From an uncultured Sphingomonas sp. (GTDB lineage: Bacteria; Pseudomonadota; Alphaproteobacteria; Sphingomonadales; Sphingomonadaceae): DNA of 64,000 nucleotides. The notes below the pieces were generated by a model. The model was not told the DNA's origin, did not search any database, and saw only the letters and a list, made by a program, of their open reading frames with translations. Position numbers and translations under genes: made by a program. The stretch is from NCBI RefSeq assembly GCF_946478955.1, contig NZ_CAMLDL010000005.1, positions 1 to 64,000 of the forward strand, given 5' to 3'. Positions 38,080 to 45,719 of the stretch are shown piece by piece (position 1 is the first letter of the stretch; each line of letters opens with the position of its first letter).

Positions 38080-38140
38080 GCGGTCATCGGTTCCGTTTTA
38101 AGCACTGCGCGGAGGCGCCATTCTCGATGGCTCGTGCAGG

Positions 38141-40561
38141 TTATTCTGCGACCGGCTCAATGAAGAACGCCATCGGGACGTTGTGCAGGTGATGCTCAGA
38201 ACTCGACATGAGCAGCAACCGGTTCACGGTGTTGTCCTGAATGCCGCCGAGGGGGAACAGACCGTGTATCCTGCCGTGGGTGAATGACCTGACGGACCTC
38301 CTCAAATGCTTCTGAGAATCGCGGTGCAGTCTGGCCATGCGGGAGGCCAGTCCCGCTTCCCAGTTTGGCTTCGCACCGCGGCACGGCAACTCAGCGAGGT
38401 AATTGAATGCGTCGCGCATGAGGGGCCCGTATCCATCGAACGCGCCAGTCGCAGCCACCGTGAAGAAGTCTTCCAAGTCGTTCACGAACCCCACAGGTGA
38501 CGCGGCCAGCGCCTTCGCGAAGCCGGGGATCTCCATCGCTTGCCCGCCGCCACGCGCCACGGCCATCTGCATCTCGCGCCAGCGATGCGGCGAGTCCGTC
38601 ACGATGGAAGCGCCCGTTGCCTGAGCGATGTAGAGCGCCATCTCGAAGTTCGGAGCCATGCGCGAGAGGTTCAACTGCCCGCCCCGGCCGTCGCCGAGCA
38701 GTCCGTCCTGGACGGCCGCGAGCGGGTCCGACTCCTGCAGCTGGCGAATGCCTTGAATGACCTCTTCGACACCTTCGTCGTCCAGGTCCGGCGAAGATCT
38801 GCGCAGTTGTTCGCGCAATCCTTCGGGCGGCATCGACATGAGGCTCCGGCGCATGTCCAGCTCAAGCAGCCGCTTCATCCGCGGCTCGCCTTGCAGGGAA
38901 ATATCCATCCCGGCAGATCGACTGCGAGCCATGTGGAGCATCTGCTCGTGCAGGTGCAGGTCGAACGCCGTTGGGTCCGGGATCAGGTTGACGTAGCCGG
39001 TCTCTACAAGCGGAATGAGGGTCAGGAAGAGGAATACCGTCTTAATGAAATCCTGATGGTAAGAGTGCGGATTGTCGATCGGGCTCATCTCCGGACGGAT
39101 GTTCGCTGCGTGAACGAAAGGATTCTCGATGATCAGCTCGCCGAAATAGAGCGACGAACCAAGCGCGAATTCCATGATCGCCATCGGGTGCAGTGAGCCT
39201 GTATAGACTGCCCGCGGCCGCCCATCGGGCTTCGGCAGCAAATGCAGAATGTCGGTCTCGATAGGCCAAAGCGCACGGTAGAGGATGTGCACGTCGCGGA
39301 TCTGCTCGTCCGTGATGCTCCGGCGAATGTCGAGCCAGTCACGGCCTTGGTCGAGCCCTAAGATATTGGTGATGCCTCGATAGAGCATCAGGTTTCGCTC
39401 CCGGATGCCCCGTTCGGCCCAAGTGGGCCGCAGCTTCGCCGGCAGCGGTTTGCAACAGTTCTTGAACTTCATCCCGGATCCGCATCCGCACGCATCTCCG
39501 GGGCGTAGGTCCTTTTCACTGACTTCCTTCTTCAGGAAGTCGCTCTCCTTTTCGGTACGGCCAAAGGAGTCCTGATAATGGACGGTCCCATCTTCGAACT
39601 GGGCGTACATCTCGCCGCCGAAGTGGAACAGGGCCCGCTCCGGCGGACGCAGGACGCCCCGTAAGTCCGACCACTCGGCCTCGTCACCGAGCTCAGGATC
39701 GAGCCACTCCTCACGGCCTGCAGCAATGAATCGTCGAGCACGCGCCTTGATAATGCGGTTGATCCGGCCAACCTCATGGGGGTTCAGCTGGCGCAGGCGG
39801 GCGAAGGCGTCCGTCCGCACCATCGACGTGCGGAAGCTACGCGCGAACGTCCGCTTTTCGAGCGGCGGTGCATCGGGGTCCTTTGCGTATTCGAGGTTCG
39901 TGAGAATGAGGCAGTGATCGCGGTCGAGCGGATAGATTGTCTGCGAGGCCTTCAGGGTGATGGAGGGATCGAGCGGGTACCGGCAGCCTTCAGCCTCCGG
40001 CGGTACCGCGTGGTTGTAAACGGTGACCGGATGGTCACTGATGATGAACTTTACGTCGGAGTCGACGGCCGACACTATCTCGCGGACACCCTCGCTCCAG
40101 ATGGTGCAATGCATGGCTTGTATGCCCTGCATCTCTATCATGAGCTCGTTCTGCGACAGTTTGGGGTAGCGGCTTTTTAGCCAGTCGAGCCCCTTGGGCG
40201 TCCGGAGCTTCTGAATGTCGATGAAGCGGAACAATGTCTGGAAATGATGATGCCACTCCCTCACATCCTCGCCGATGAATGCCTTGATGGCGGCCGCGCC
40301 GTCGGTGTCGATCGCCCCGAACAGACGCTTTTCAATCTCATCATTGACCGAGGCGCCGAAGAACGTCGTGTAGAGATCGCGCTGGACGAAGCACTGCTTG
40401 GGAGATGATTTGAAGCGCGATCGGCCACGCCGCCTGGAGCCGTCAGGTAGATGGTGCTCCTGCGGTTGCAGGTCTCGATATGCGAGCTGACCGGCGCCGG
40501 GCTCTAGAAAACCGCGCTGATACCAGATCGGGACGTAGTGGTTGTCTCGTGTAAACGACAT
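38141..40561 (-). CDS. DUF4238 protein with SEC-C zinc motif and large unknown C-terminus
   Basis: The 806-residue protein starts with a DUF4238-like domain (about 5-290): RDNHYVPIWYQRGF, then FIISDHPVTVYNHA. A SEC-C zinc motif follows at 358-370 (C358, C360, C369, C370; CGCGSG then KNCC). The last ~430 residues (LMLYRGITNILGLDQ, IIENPFVHAANIRPEMSPI, IDNPHSYHQDFIKTVFLFL) match nothing I recognise. DUF4238 proteins are frequent in accessory and defence regions, with unknown activity. SEC-C domains bind zinc and occur in SecA and many mobile-region proteins. The ADP-ribosyltransferase-like gene lies 120 bp upstream on the same strand. Confidence 0.75.
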   Translation of the reverse strand: MSFTRDNHYVPIWYQRGFLEPGAGQLAYRDLQPQEHHLPDGSRRRGRSRFKSSPKQCFVQRDLYTTFFGASVNDEIEKRLFGAIDTDGAAAIKAFIGEDVREWHHHFQTLFRFIDIQKLRTPKGLDWLKSRYPKLSQNELMIEMQGIQAMHCTIWSEGVREIVSAVDSDVKFIISDHPVTVYNHAVPPEAEGCRYPLDPSITLKASQTIYPLDRDHCLILTNLEYAKDPDAPPLEKRTFARSFRTSMVRTDAFARLRQLNPHEVGRINRIIKARARRFIAAGREEWLDPELGDEAEWSDLRGVLRPPERALFHFGGEMYAQFEDGTVHYQDSFGRTEKESDFLKKEVSEKDLRPGDACGCGSGMKFKNCCKPLPAKLRPTWAERGIRERNLMLYRGITNILGLDQGRDWLDIRRSITDEQIRDVHILYRALWPIETDILHLLPKPDGRPRAVYTGSLHPMAIMEFALGSSLYFGELIIENPFVHAANIRPEMSPIDNPHSYHQDFIKTVFLFLTLIPLVETGYVNLIPDPTAFDLHLHEQMLHMARSRSAGMDISLQGEPRMKRLLELDMRRSLMSMPPEGLREQLRRSSPDLDDEGVEEVIQGIRQLQESDPLAAVQDGLLGDGRGGQLNLSRMAPNFEMALYIAQATGASIVTDSPHRWREMQMAVARGGGQAMEIPGFAKALAASPVGFVNDLEDFFTVAATGAFDGYGPLMRDAFNYLAELPCRGAKPNWEAGLASRMARLHRDSQKHLRRSVRSFTHGRIHGLFPLGGIQDNTVNRLLLMSSSEHHLHNVPMAFFIEPVAE

Positions 40562-40681
40562 AGATGCTAATATGGTACTTCTTCGGGCGGGTTAGAGTGC
40601 TTCCCGAAAACCGTCATTCCGCTGACGGCCAAGTTCAGATAATCCGGACTGCCAAATTCCCTAAAATCCTCGCGAACGAAC

Positions 40682-41374
40682 TTACGTCACATCAACTTCA
40701 ACAACGGTTATCGCTCCACCATGAACGGCCCTTACGGCGTAAGTGAGACATGGGGGTAACAAGACTTCAGATTCATGTGAGCGGTAGCTATGGCCCAACA
40801 GTGCTCGGATGGGGCGCTGCAGCCGCAATATGTAGATGACGGGACTACCGGAGACGTGTGCTGCACATGTGATCGCGAACCACCGTCCTACCGTTGCGTC
40901 TAAGGTGGCAGATACGAAAGCGGGATAGGGCGAGGTGATGTCGAGCGCGCGATCGCCACGGCCATGAAACAGCACTTGGCCAAGCGGAAGCTGGACCTGA
41001 CTCGCCGCAATTTCGCCGCTGAGGCCCGTAACGAGTGCGGTCTGCCCGTGTGTGGCCGTACCTGCTGACATGGCTCTCGCCGCGTCGTTGTATTGCCTGG
41101 AGCTCTTCCGATACTTTCGAAACTCCGGCGAATTCTTCAGCAGCGACCGTGCTCTCAGCCACGAGCGCATGTCAGTATCCGCCGCCAAACGATTTCTAAT
41201 GTGCGTCTGGAGTGCCGCCGCGACGCCCTGTCCATTTTGAGCCAAGTGGAGGGCAAGGTCCAACGGGGTTGGCAGTGTTAGTGGAGCTGGCATTGGCATC
41301 CAAGGTCGATTAGGTCTTGTTTGGAATGACCAGTTATTCAGGTCCAAAATCGGTAGTGGCGGCTTTGGGGCCAT
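40682..41374 (-). CDS. Probable ADP-ribosyltransferase (ART-fold toxin-like protein)
   Basis: The 230-residue protein has an N-terminal proline-rich and helical part (1-130) and a C-terminal half with the three ART landmarks. The first is an RG-type strand LFHGRGD (H137, R139). The second is an S-x-T segment AFVSATLDATVGRWFA (S155, T157). The third is the ExE turn SHESEVLLPP with E201 and E203, the form seen in arginine-specific mono-ADP-ribosyltransferases. It would transfer ADP-ribose from NAD to a protein or nucleic acid. No secretion signal is visible, so the target may be inside the cell. A weak AGAGA site precedes the ATG. It is in a lower-GC stretch beside a decayed gene, which suggests transfer. 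No classical antitoxin is seen. Confidence 0.65.
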   Translation of the reverse strand: MAPKPPLPILDLNNWSFQTRPNRPWMPMPAPLTLPTPLDLALHLAQNGQGVAAALQTHIRNRLAADTDMRSWLRARSLLKNSPEFRKYRKSSRQYNDAARAMSAGTATHGQTALVTGLSGEIAASQVQLPLGQVLFHGRGDRALDITSPYPAFVSATLDATVGRWFAITCAAHVSGSPVIYILRLQRPIRALLGHSYRSHESEVLLPPCLTYAVRAVHGGAITVVEVDVT

Positions 41375-41462
41375 TTAGATCTCTTCAAGCAACAGTGGAT
41401 TACTTTCGGCCTTTTCGCGCCGATTGAACAAACGGCAGTAATGCTAACGTACGCGCATGCAA

Positions 41463-41505
41463 GCGGACCGACCGCTTTCGGCCAAAAGCGAACTGGCCGC
41501 TTTCA
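41463..41505. repeat. Short imperfect palindromic element
   Basis: The stretch contains CCGCTTTCGGCCAAAAGCG (41472-41490), with CGCTTT/AAAGCG arms, and a second CCGCTTTC at 41498-41505. It resembles the small dispersed GTCCGCTTTCGGCC-type repeats found in sphingomonad intergenic regions. It abuts the end of the decayed HNH fragment. Confidence 0.35.
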
Positions 41506-41509
41506 TTGG

Positions 41510-41939
41510 TTAAGTATGGTTTTCGTTGTGCGTCTCACCTCCATAGCCTCGCTTGAACAAATGCGCACGGTGGTATTCGAGGTAGTCCGATTGTTTGGGT
41601 GAAAAGGCTCCGACGGTGTGGATGTCGTCGAGCCCCCATGCGGTCCAAACTTAGAGCTTTACGAGGTTCGACCTCAGGACTGTGCCGTTGTCTTCAAAAC
41701 TGAGCAGCCCCCGATCGAACAAGCGGTCATGGCCTGCAATGACCTGGTGATCATCATCGACGAGTGCCGAGTTACGAAACCCGAAGCGCCTGATGCTGTC
41801 GGCAATTCTTGCAAACCTGCTCCTTCGAGTGGGTGCGCGGATTGTCCGAATGCGGTTTCAGGCACGACGGGTCCAGGTGGACGAGCTTCTGTTCGTCCAG
41901 CTGTGGGATATCTGATATGTCAAAGAGCTCCTTGGTTAA
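41510..41939 (-). pseudogene. Decayed chimera: ParB-like domain joined to HNH endonuclease tail
   Basis: Reading the minus strand from 41939, one frame gives LTKELFDISDIPQL, then KPHSDNPRTHSKEQV, the N-terminus of a ParB/Srx-like domain. One extra T at 41813-41815 shifts the frame, and the next frame continues with ARIADSIRRFGFRN, VDDDHQVIAGHDRL, the ParB core. At HDRL (41720-41731) the sequence passes into DRLFDRGLLSFEDNGTVL, the C-terminal part of an HNH_2 endonuclease. A TAA stands at 41651-41653. The same frame then continues with an HNH-like end (SDYLEYHRAHLFKRG) to a stop at 41510. No start codon is seen at the front. It is clearly not an intact gene. Confidence 0.7.
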
Positions 41940-41985
41940 GGGAGCGCTCCGCTAGTCAGCGTTTGGAGGTCTTTTCTTTCATGGA

Positions 41986-42411
41986 CTATCCGCGAAGCTG
42001 GTGCCGGGAAGGGTGATTGAGCGGCGATCTGCCACTTCCATACTGCAACTCGCGCGCCACGGTCTCTGCAGCTTCGTGAATCGGGGATTCGTCCGTTCTT
42101 TGGCCGATACGCCGGTTGGATCGACGTTCATGCCAGATAGACCTTACCTCGTCGTCGATAAGCAGGCTGGCCCACGTCAGCCGCCCAAAACCGTGATCCC
42201 AGATGAACTTCCGCCCGCGCCTGCACTGAAGATTCCTCGCAGCGGCCTTCGCAGCAAGGTCACGAAACAGTGGATCATCAGGCGCGTCTGCCTGGTTTGC
42301 AGCAATCGACGCGAGATCCGCGGCAGTGATATCCTTCCCGGTTTCGCGCCGATGGTAGAGCCAGGCAACGTGGATGGGGCTGAACATCTGGTAGGGAGAA
42401 ACTGCTTTCAT
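41986..42411 (-). CDS. Conserved-looking small protein of unknown function
   Basis: The 141-residue protein starts with MKAVSPYQMFSPIHVAWLYHRRETGKDI and contains DADDPLF-like (DAPDDPLFRDLAA) and a closing ESPIHEAAETVARELQYGSGRS. GGAG lies 7 bases before the ATG, supporting the start. Composition looks protein-like and better than the opposite-strand frame 42001-42522. I do not recognise a family. An upstream minus-strand frame (from 42532, MMQINIAVDGKHEPIFHRP) runs into this start and may be a small companion gene or the front part of the same protein after a frameshift. It lies between the accessory island and nrdJ. Confidence 0.5.
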   Translation of the reverse strand: MKAVSPYQMFSPIHVAWLYHRRETGKDITAADLASIAANQADAPDDPLFRDLAAKAAARNLQCRRGRKFIWDHGFGRLTWASLLIDDEVRSIWHERRSNRRIGQRTDESPIHEAAETVARELQYGSGRSPLNHPSRHQLRG

Positions 42412-42585
42412 ATACTCGCTCCAGCAATTGAGGCGAATCGCCCAGCAGCTTTTTCGCGGCTGTCAAACCATCATTTGGCCGATGGAATATCGGTTCATGC
42501 TTACCATCGACGGCAATATTGATCTGCATCATCGCTGCATGTCGTGGTCGGTTTAGCTTCTGATCCCAATATCTAGGGGGTCGCC

Positions 42586-44808
42586 ATGTTTGATTCGGTG
42601 CTTTCGGAGGACATTTGGTCGAAAAAGTACCGTTACGTCCCAAGGGACAACACCGACGAGGCAGCGGAAAACGACTACCGTGCGACAATACATCGGGTAT
42701 CGCGGGCATTGGCAGAAGCGGAGAAAAAGCCGGAGCGCCGGAAATGGGCAGCGCATTTTGCCGCCGCGATGGAAGACTTCCGCTTCATGCCGGCCGGCCG
42801 CGTAATAGCCGGTGCGGGCACGGGCCGTGACGTCACCTTGTTTAATTGCTTCGTGATGGGAACGATCCCGGACAGTCTGGGCGGGATTTTCGACCATTTG
42901 CGCGAAGCGGCACTGACGATGCAACAGGGCGGCGGTGTCGGCATGGATTTCTCGACCATCCGGCCCAAGGGTGCGCCGGTTCGGGGCGTGGGCGCGGACG
43001 CCTCCGGCCCACTTTCATTCATGGACTGTTGGGACGCAATGTGCCGGACGGTCCAGTCAGCCGGCGCGCGCCGCGGCGCCATGATGGGTTGCCTGCGGAT
43101 CGATCATCCCGACATCGAAGCCTTCATCGATGCCAAGCGCGATGCGACGCGGCTGCGCAATTTCAACATCTCCGTGCTGGTCACCGATACGTTCATGCAA
43201 GCCCTCGGTGCCGACGAGGATTGGCCGCTCATGTTTGACGGAAAGACCTACACGGTCGTGCGGGCCCGGGACCTGTGGAACCGGCTGATGCGCGCGACCT
43301 ATGACTGCGCCGAGCCCGGGGTCATTTTCATCGACCGGGTGAACCAGGCCAACAATCTTGCCCATTGCGAAACCATCAGCGCGTCGAACCCGTGCGGCGA
43401 GCAGATGCTGCCGCCCCATGGGGCGTGTCTGCTTGGGTCGATCAACCTAGCTCGCCTAGTTCGTAACCGGTTTGAAGAAGCCGCAGGTATCGACAAGGAT
43501 GAATTGGCAGAGCTGACCTGCACCGCCGTGCGGATGCTCGACAATGTGATCGACGTGTCAAAATATCCGCTGCCCCAGCAGGAAGCGGAAGCAAAAGCGA
43601 AGCGACGGATCGGGCTCGGCATAACCGGTCTCGCCGATGCCCTGCTATTCTGCGGCATTCGCTATGGGTCAAGCGAGGCGGTGAAGAAGACCCAGGACTG
43701 GCTTTCCATCATCAAGCGTGCGGCGTATCGCGCCTCGGCGGAACTCGCGCACGAAAAGGGCGCGTTTCCACTTTGGAACAGCGCCATGCTCGACTCCCAC
43801 AACCTGGCGGACCTCGACGATGAAACCCGCGCGCTCATCACGCGGCACGGCCTTCGCAATGGCTGCCTGACCTCGATTGCCCCCACTGGCACGACATCTC
43901 TGCTTGCAGGTAATGTTTCATCCGGGATCGAGCCGGTGTTTGCGTTCAGCTATGAGCGCCGGATCCTAAACGGGGACGGCGAGGCGCGCGTCGAGCCGGT
44001 CGTTGATTATGGCCTGAAATGCTGGCGCGACGCCAACGGTGACAAGGCGCCACCCGATGAATTGTTCGTGTCCGCGCAGACCTTGTCGCCGGCCGACCAC
44101 CTCGCCATGCAGGCGGCTGCGCAGGGCCTGATCGACAGTTCCATCTCCAAGACGGTCAATTGTCCCGAAGACATCGATTTCGAAGATTTCGCGGACATCT
44201 ATGTCGAAGGATATCATCTCGAATGCAAAGGGCTGACGACCTATCGACCCAATGCGATCACCGGTTCGGTCTTGTCCGTTTCGAAGCCCGAGCCGAAGCA
44301 TGATCCGCTACCTGAATTGTCGGCGCGGACGGAATGTCTCACCGGCTCGACCTATAAGCTGAAATGGCCGGAAAGCGCCCATGCCGTCTATGTGACCATC
44401 AACGATCTGGTTGATGGAGAGCAGCGGCGCCCATTTGAGATGTTCATCAACTCCAAGAACATGGAGCATTATGCTTGGACACTGGCCCTGACCCGGATGG
44501 TCAGCGCCGTTTTCCGCCGCGGCGGCGACGTGACGTTTGTCGCTGAGGAGCTGAAGGCGGTATTTGATCCTCGCGGCGGCGCCTGGATGCAAGGGCGCTA
44601 CATCCCGTCGCTGCTCGCCGCCATCGGCGACGTTGTCGCCCGCCATATCGGGGGCATCGCTGCAACAGAAGTGATTGGCGCTACACCGCGTAGCGCCGTT
44701 GCCGCCGGACAGCAGCATGGCGGTTGTCCGCAATGCGGATCAGCTGCCCTGGTTAAGGCCGAAGGCTGCTTGAAATGCACCGATTGTGGCTATTCAAAGT
44801 GCGGATAG
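42586..44808 (+). CDS. nrdJ: Ribonucleotide reductase, class II (adenosylcobalamin-dependent)
   Basis: The 740-residue enzyme has the RNR alpha-chain landmarks: FNCFVMGTIPDS with the first redox cysteine, the active-site stretch ISASNPCGEQMLPPHGAC, and SIAPTGTTSLLAGNVSSGIEP. It ends in a zinc-ribbon-like tail (GGCPQCGSAAL, CLKCTDCGYSKCG) typical of NrdJ. It makes deoxyribonucleotides with B12 and without oxygen, unlike class I. AGGGGG precedes the ATG by 5 bases. It stands at the head of a block of low-oxygen genes, upstream of an FNR-type regulator. Confidence 0.95.
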   Translation: MFDSVLSEDIWSKKYRYVPRDNTDEAAENDYRATIHRVSRALAEAEKKPERRKWAAHFAAAMEDFRFMPAGRVIAGAGTGRDVTLFNCFVMGTIPDSLGGIFDHLREAALTMQQGGGVGMDFSTIRPKGAPVRGVGADASGPLSFMDCWDAMCRTVQSAGARRGAMMGCLRIDHPDIEAFIDAKRDATRLRNFNISVLVTDTFMQALGADEDWPLMFDGKTYTVVRARDLWNRLMRATYDCAEPGVIFIDRVNQANNLAHCETISASNPCGEQMLPPHGACLLGSINLARLVRNRFEEAAGIDKDELAELTCTAVRMLDNVIDVSKYPLPQQEAEAKAKRRIGLGITGLADALLFCGIRYGSSEAVKKTQDWLSIIKRAAYRASAELAHEKGAFPLWNSAMLDSHNLADLDDETRALITRHGLRNGCLTSIAPTGTTSLLAGNVSSGIEPVFAFSYERRILNGDGEARVEPVVDYGLKCWRDANGDKAPPDELFVSAQTLSPADHLAMQAAAQGLIDSSISKTVNCPEDIDFEDFADIYVEGYHLECKGLTTYRPNAITGSVLSVSKPEPKHDPLPELSARTECLTGSTYKLKWPESAHAVYVTINDLVDGEQRRPFEMFINSKNMEHYAWTLALTRMVSAVFRRGGDVTFVAEELKAVFDPRGGAWMQGRYIPSLLAAIGDVVARHIGGIAATEVIGATPRSAVAAGQQHGGCPQCGSAALVKAEGCLKCTDCGYSKCG

Positions 44809-44926
44809 GCTGGCGCAAGCAGCGATTGGCGGTTCATCTGGCAACGACAATGGCCTATGGTCGATTCTCGGTGTTCGACTGAACATCGAACAACCGATTC
44901 AATCATTTTGGCCAAGGCCAGCAGAC

Positions 44927-45667
44927 GTGCTGACGCGATCCGACGTTGATATCCCGCCGCTGCCCGCAGGCCACCCTTGCGGCAGCTGCTCCGTTCGCTT
45001 GATCAGCTTCTGTCGTCGGCTTCCCCCGCATACCTTGTGCAATCTTCGATCCAGGGGCACGCGAATGCGGTTGGGGCCGGACCAGCCCCTGTTCTTTGAA
45101 GGGGAAGCGGCAGGACGCATCTTCATGCTCACAAAGGGATTTCTGAAACTCTATTCGTTGCTCGGCGACGGTCGGCGGCAGATAACTGGTTTCATGTTTC
45201 CCGGCGACTTCATCGGTTTCACGACCGACGATGAATATCTCTTCTCGGCGGAGACTCTAACGGACGCCGAGCTGTGGGCGTTTTCAAAATCGGGTTTTGC
45301 CGAGTTTTGTGGTTCCAACCCGGACGTCCAGCGAGAGCTTTTCCACCTTGCCGCCCGCGAAATCGCGGCGGTTCAGCAACAGATATTGATGCTGGGGCGG
45401 AAGAATGCCGCCGAGCGCATGGCCAGCTACCTCAGCATGCTGCTTGCCCGGTTTGAGAGGATATCCGGCCGGCACGAGTCCATCATCGAGCTGCCCATGA
45501 CCCGGATCGACATTGCCGATTATATTGGGCTGACAAAAGAAACTGTCAGTCGAATGATCGCGGAATTGCGGGATCGCCGGCTGATCCGGCTCGTTAATCA
45601 GGACCGGGTCGAAATTCTCGACCGCAACCGGCTTGATATTCTGGCCGAGGGCTACGGTGGCTCATAG
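44927..45667 (+). CDS. fnr: FNR-type oxygen-responsive transcription regulator
   Basis: The 246-residue Crp/Fnr protein has N-terminal cysteines C18, C21, C29 and C38 (HPCGSCSVRLISFC, then TLC). A cyclic-nucleotide-binding fold follows (FFEGEAAGRIFMLTKGFLKLY). The helix-turn-helix YIGLTKETVSRMIAEL carries the E-xx-SR contact residues that read TTGAT sites. E. coli FNR uses a fourth cysteine near residue 122, not obvious here (DAELWAFSKS), so C38 may substitute. I use the GTG at 44927; an earlier in-frame GTG at 44786 lies inside nrdJ and would give a 293-residue form. It likely governs the nearby low-oxygen genes. Confidence 0.83.
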   Translation: MLTRSDVDIPPLPAGHPCGSCSVRLISFCRRLPPHTLCNLRSRGTRMRLGPDQPLFFEGEAAGRIFMLTKGFLKLYSLLGDGRRQITGFMFPGDFIGFTTDDEYLFSAETLTDAELWAFSKSGFAEFCGSNPDVQRELFHLAAREIAAVQQQILMLGRKNAAERMASYLSMLLARFERISGRHESIIELPMTRIDIADYIGLTKETVSRMIAELRDRRLIRLVNQDRVEILDRNRLDILAEGYGGS

Positions 45668-45719
45668 GCGAAATGCACGAGAGCAGGATGGCCGGTTTCC
45701 AGCCCAGTCATGTCATGGG

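Noticed and set aside
41618..42016. Plus-strand open frame of 132 codons
   Set aside because: It lies over the decayed ParB/HNH sequence on the minus strand, which explains the bases better.
42001..42522. Plus-strand frame of 173 codons before nrdJ
   Set aside because: The minus-strand frame 41986-42411 has a ribosome site and a more protein-like sequence.
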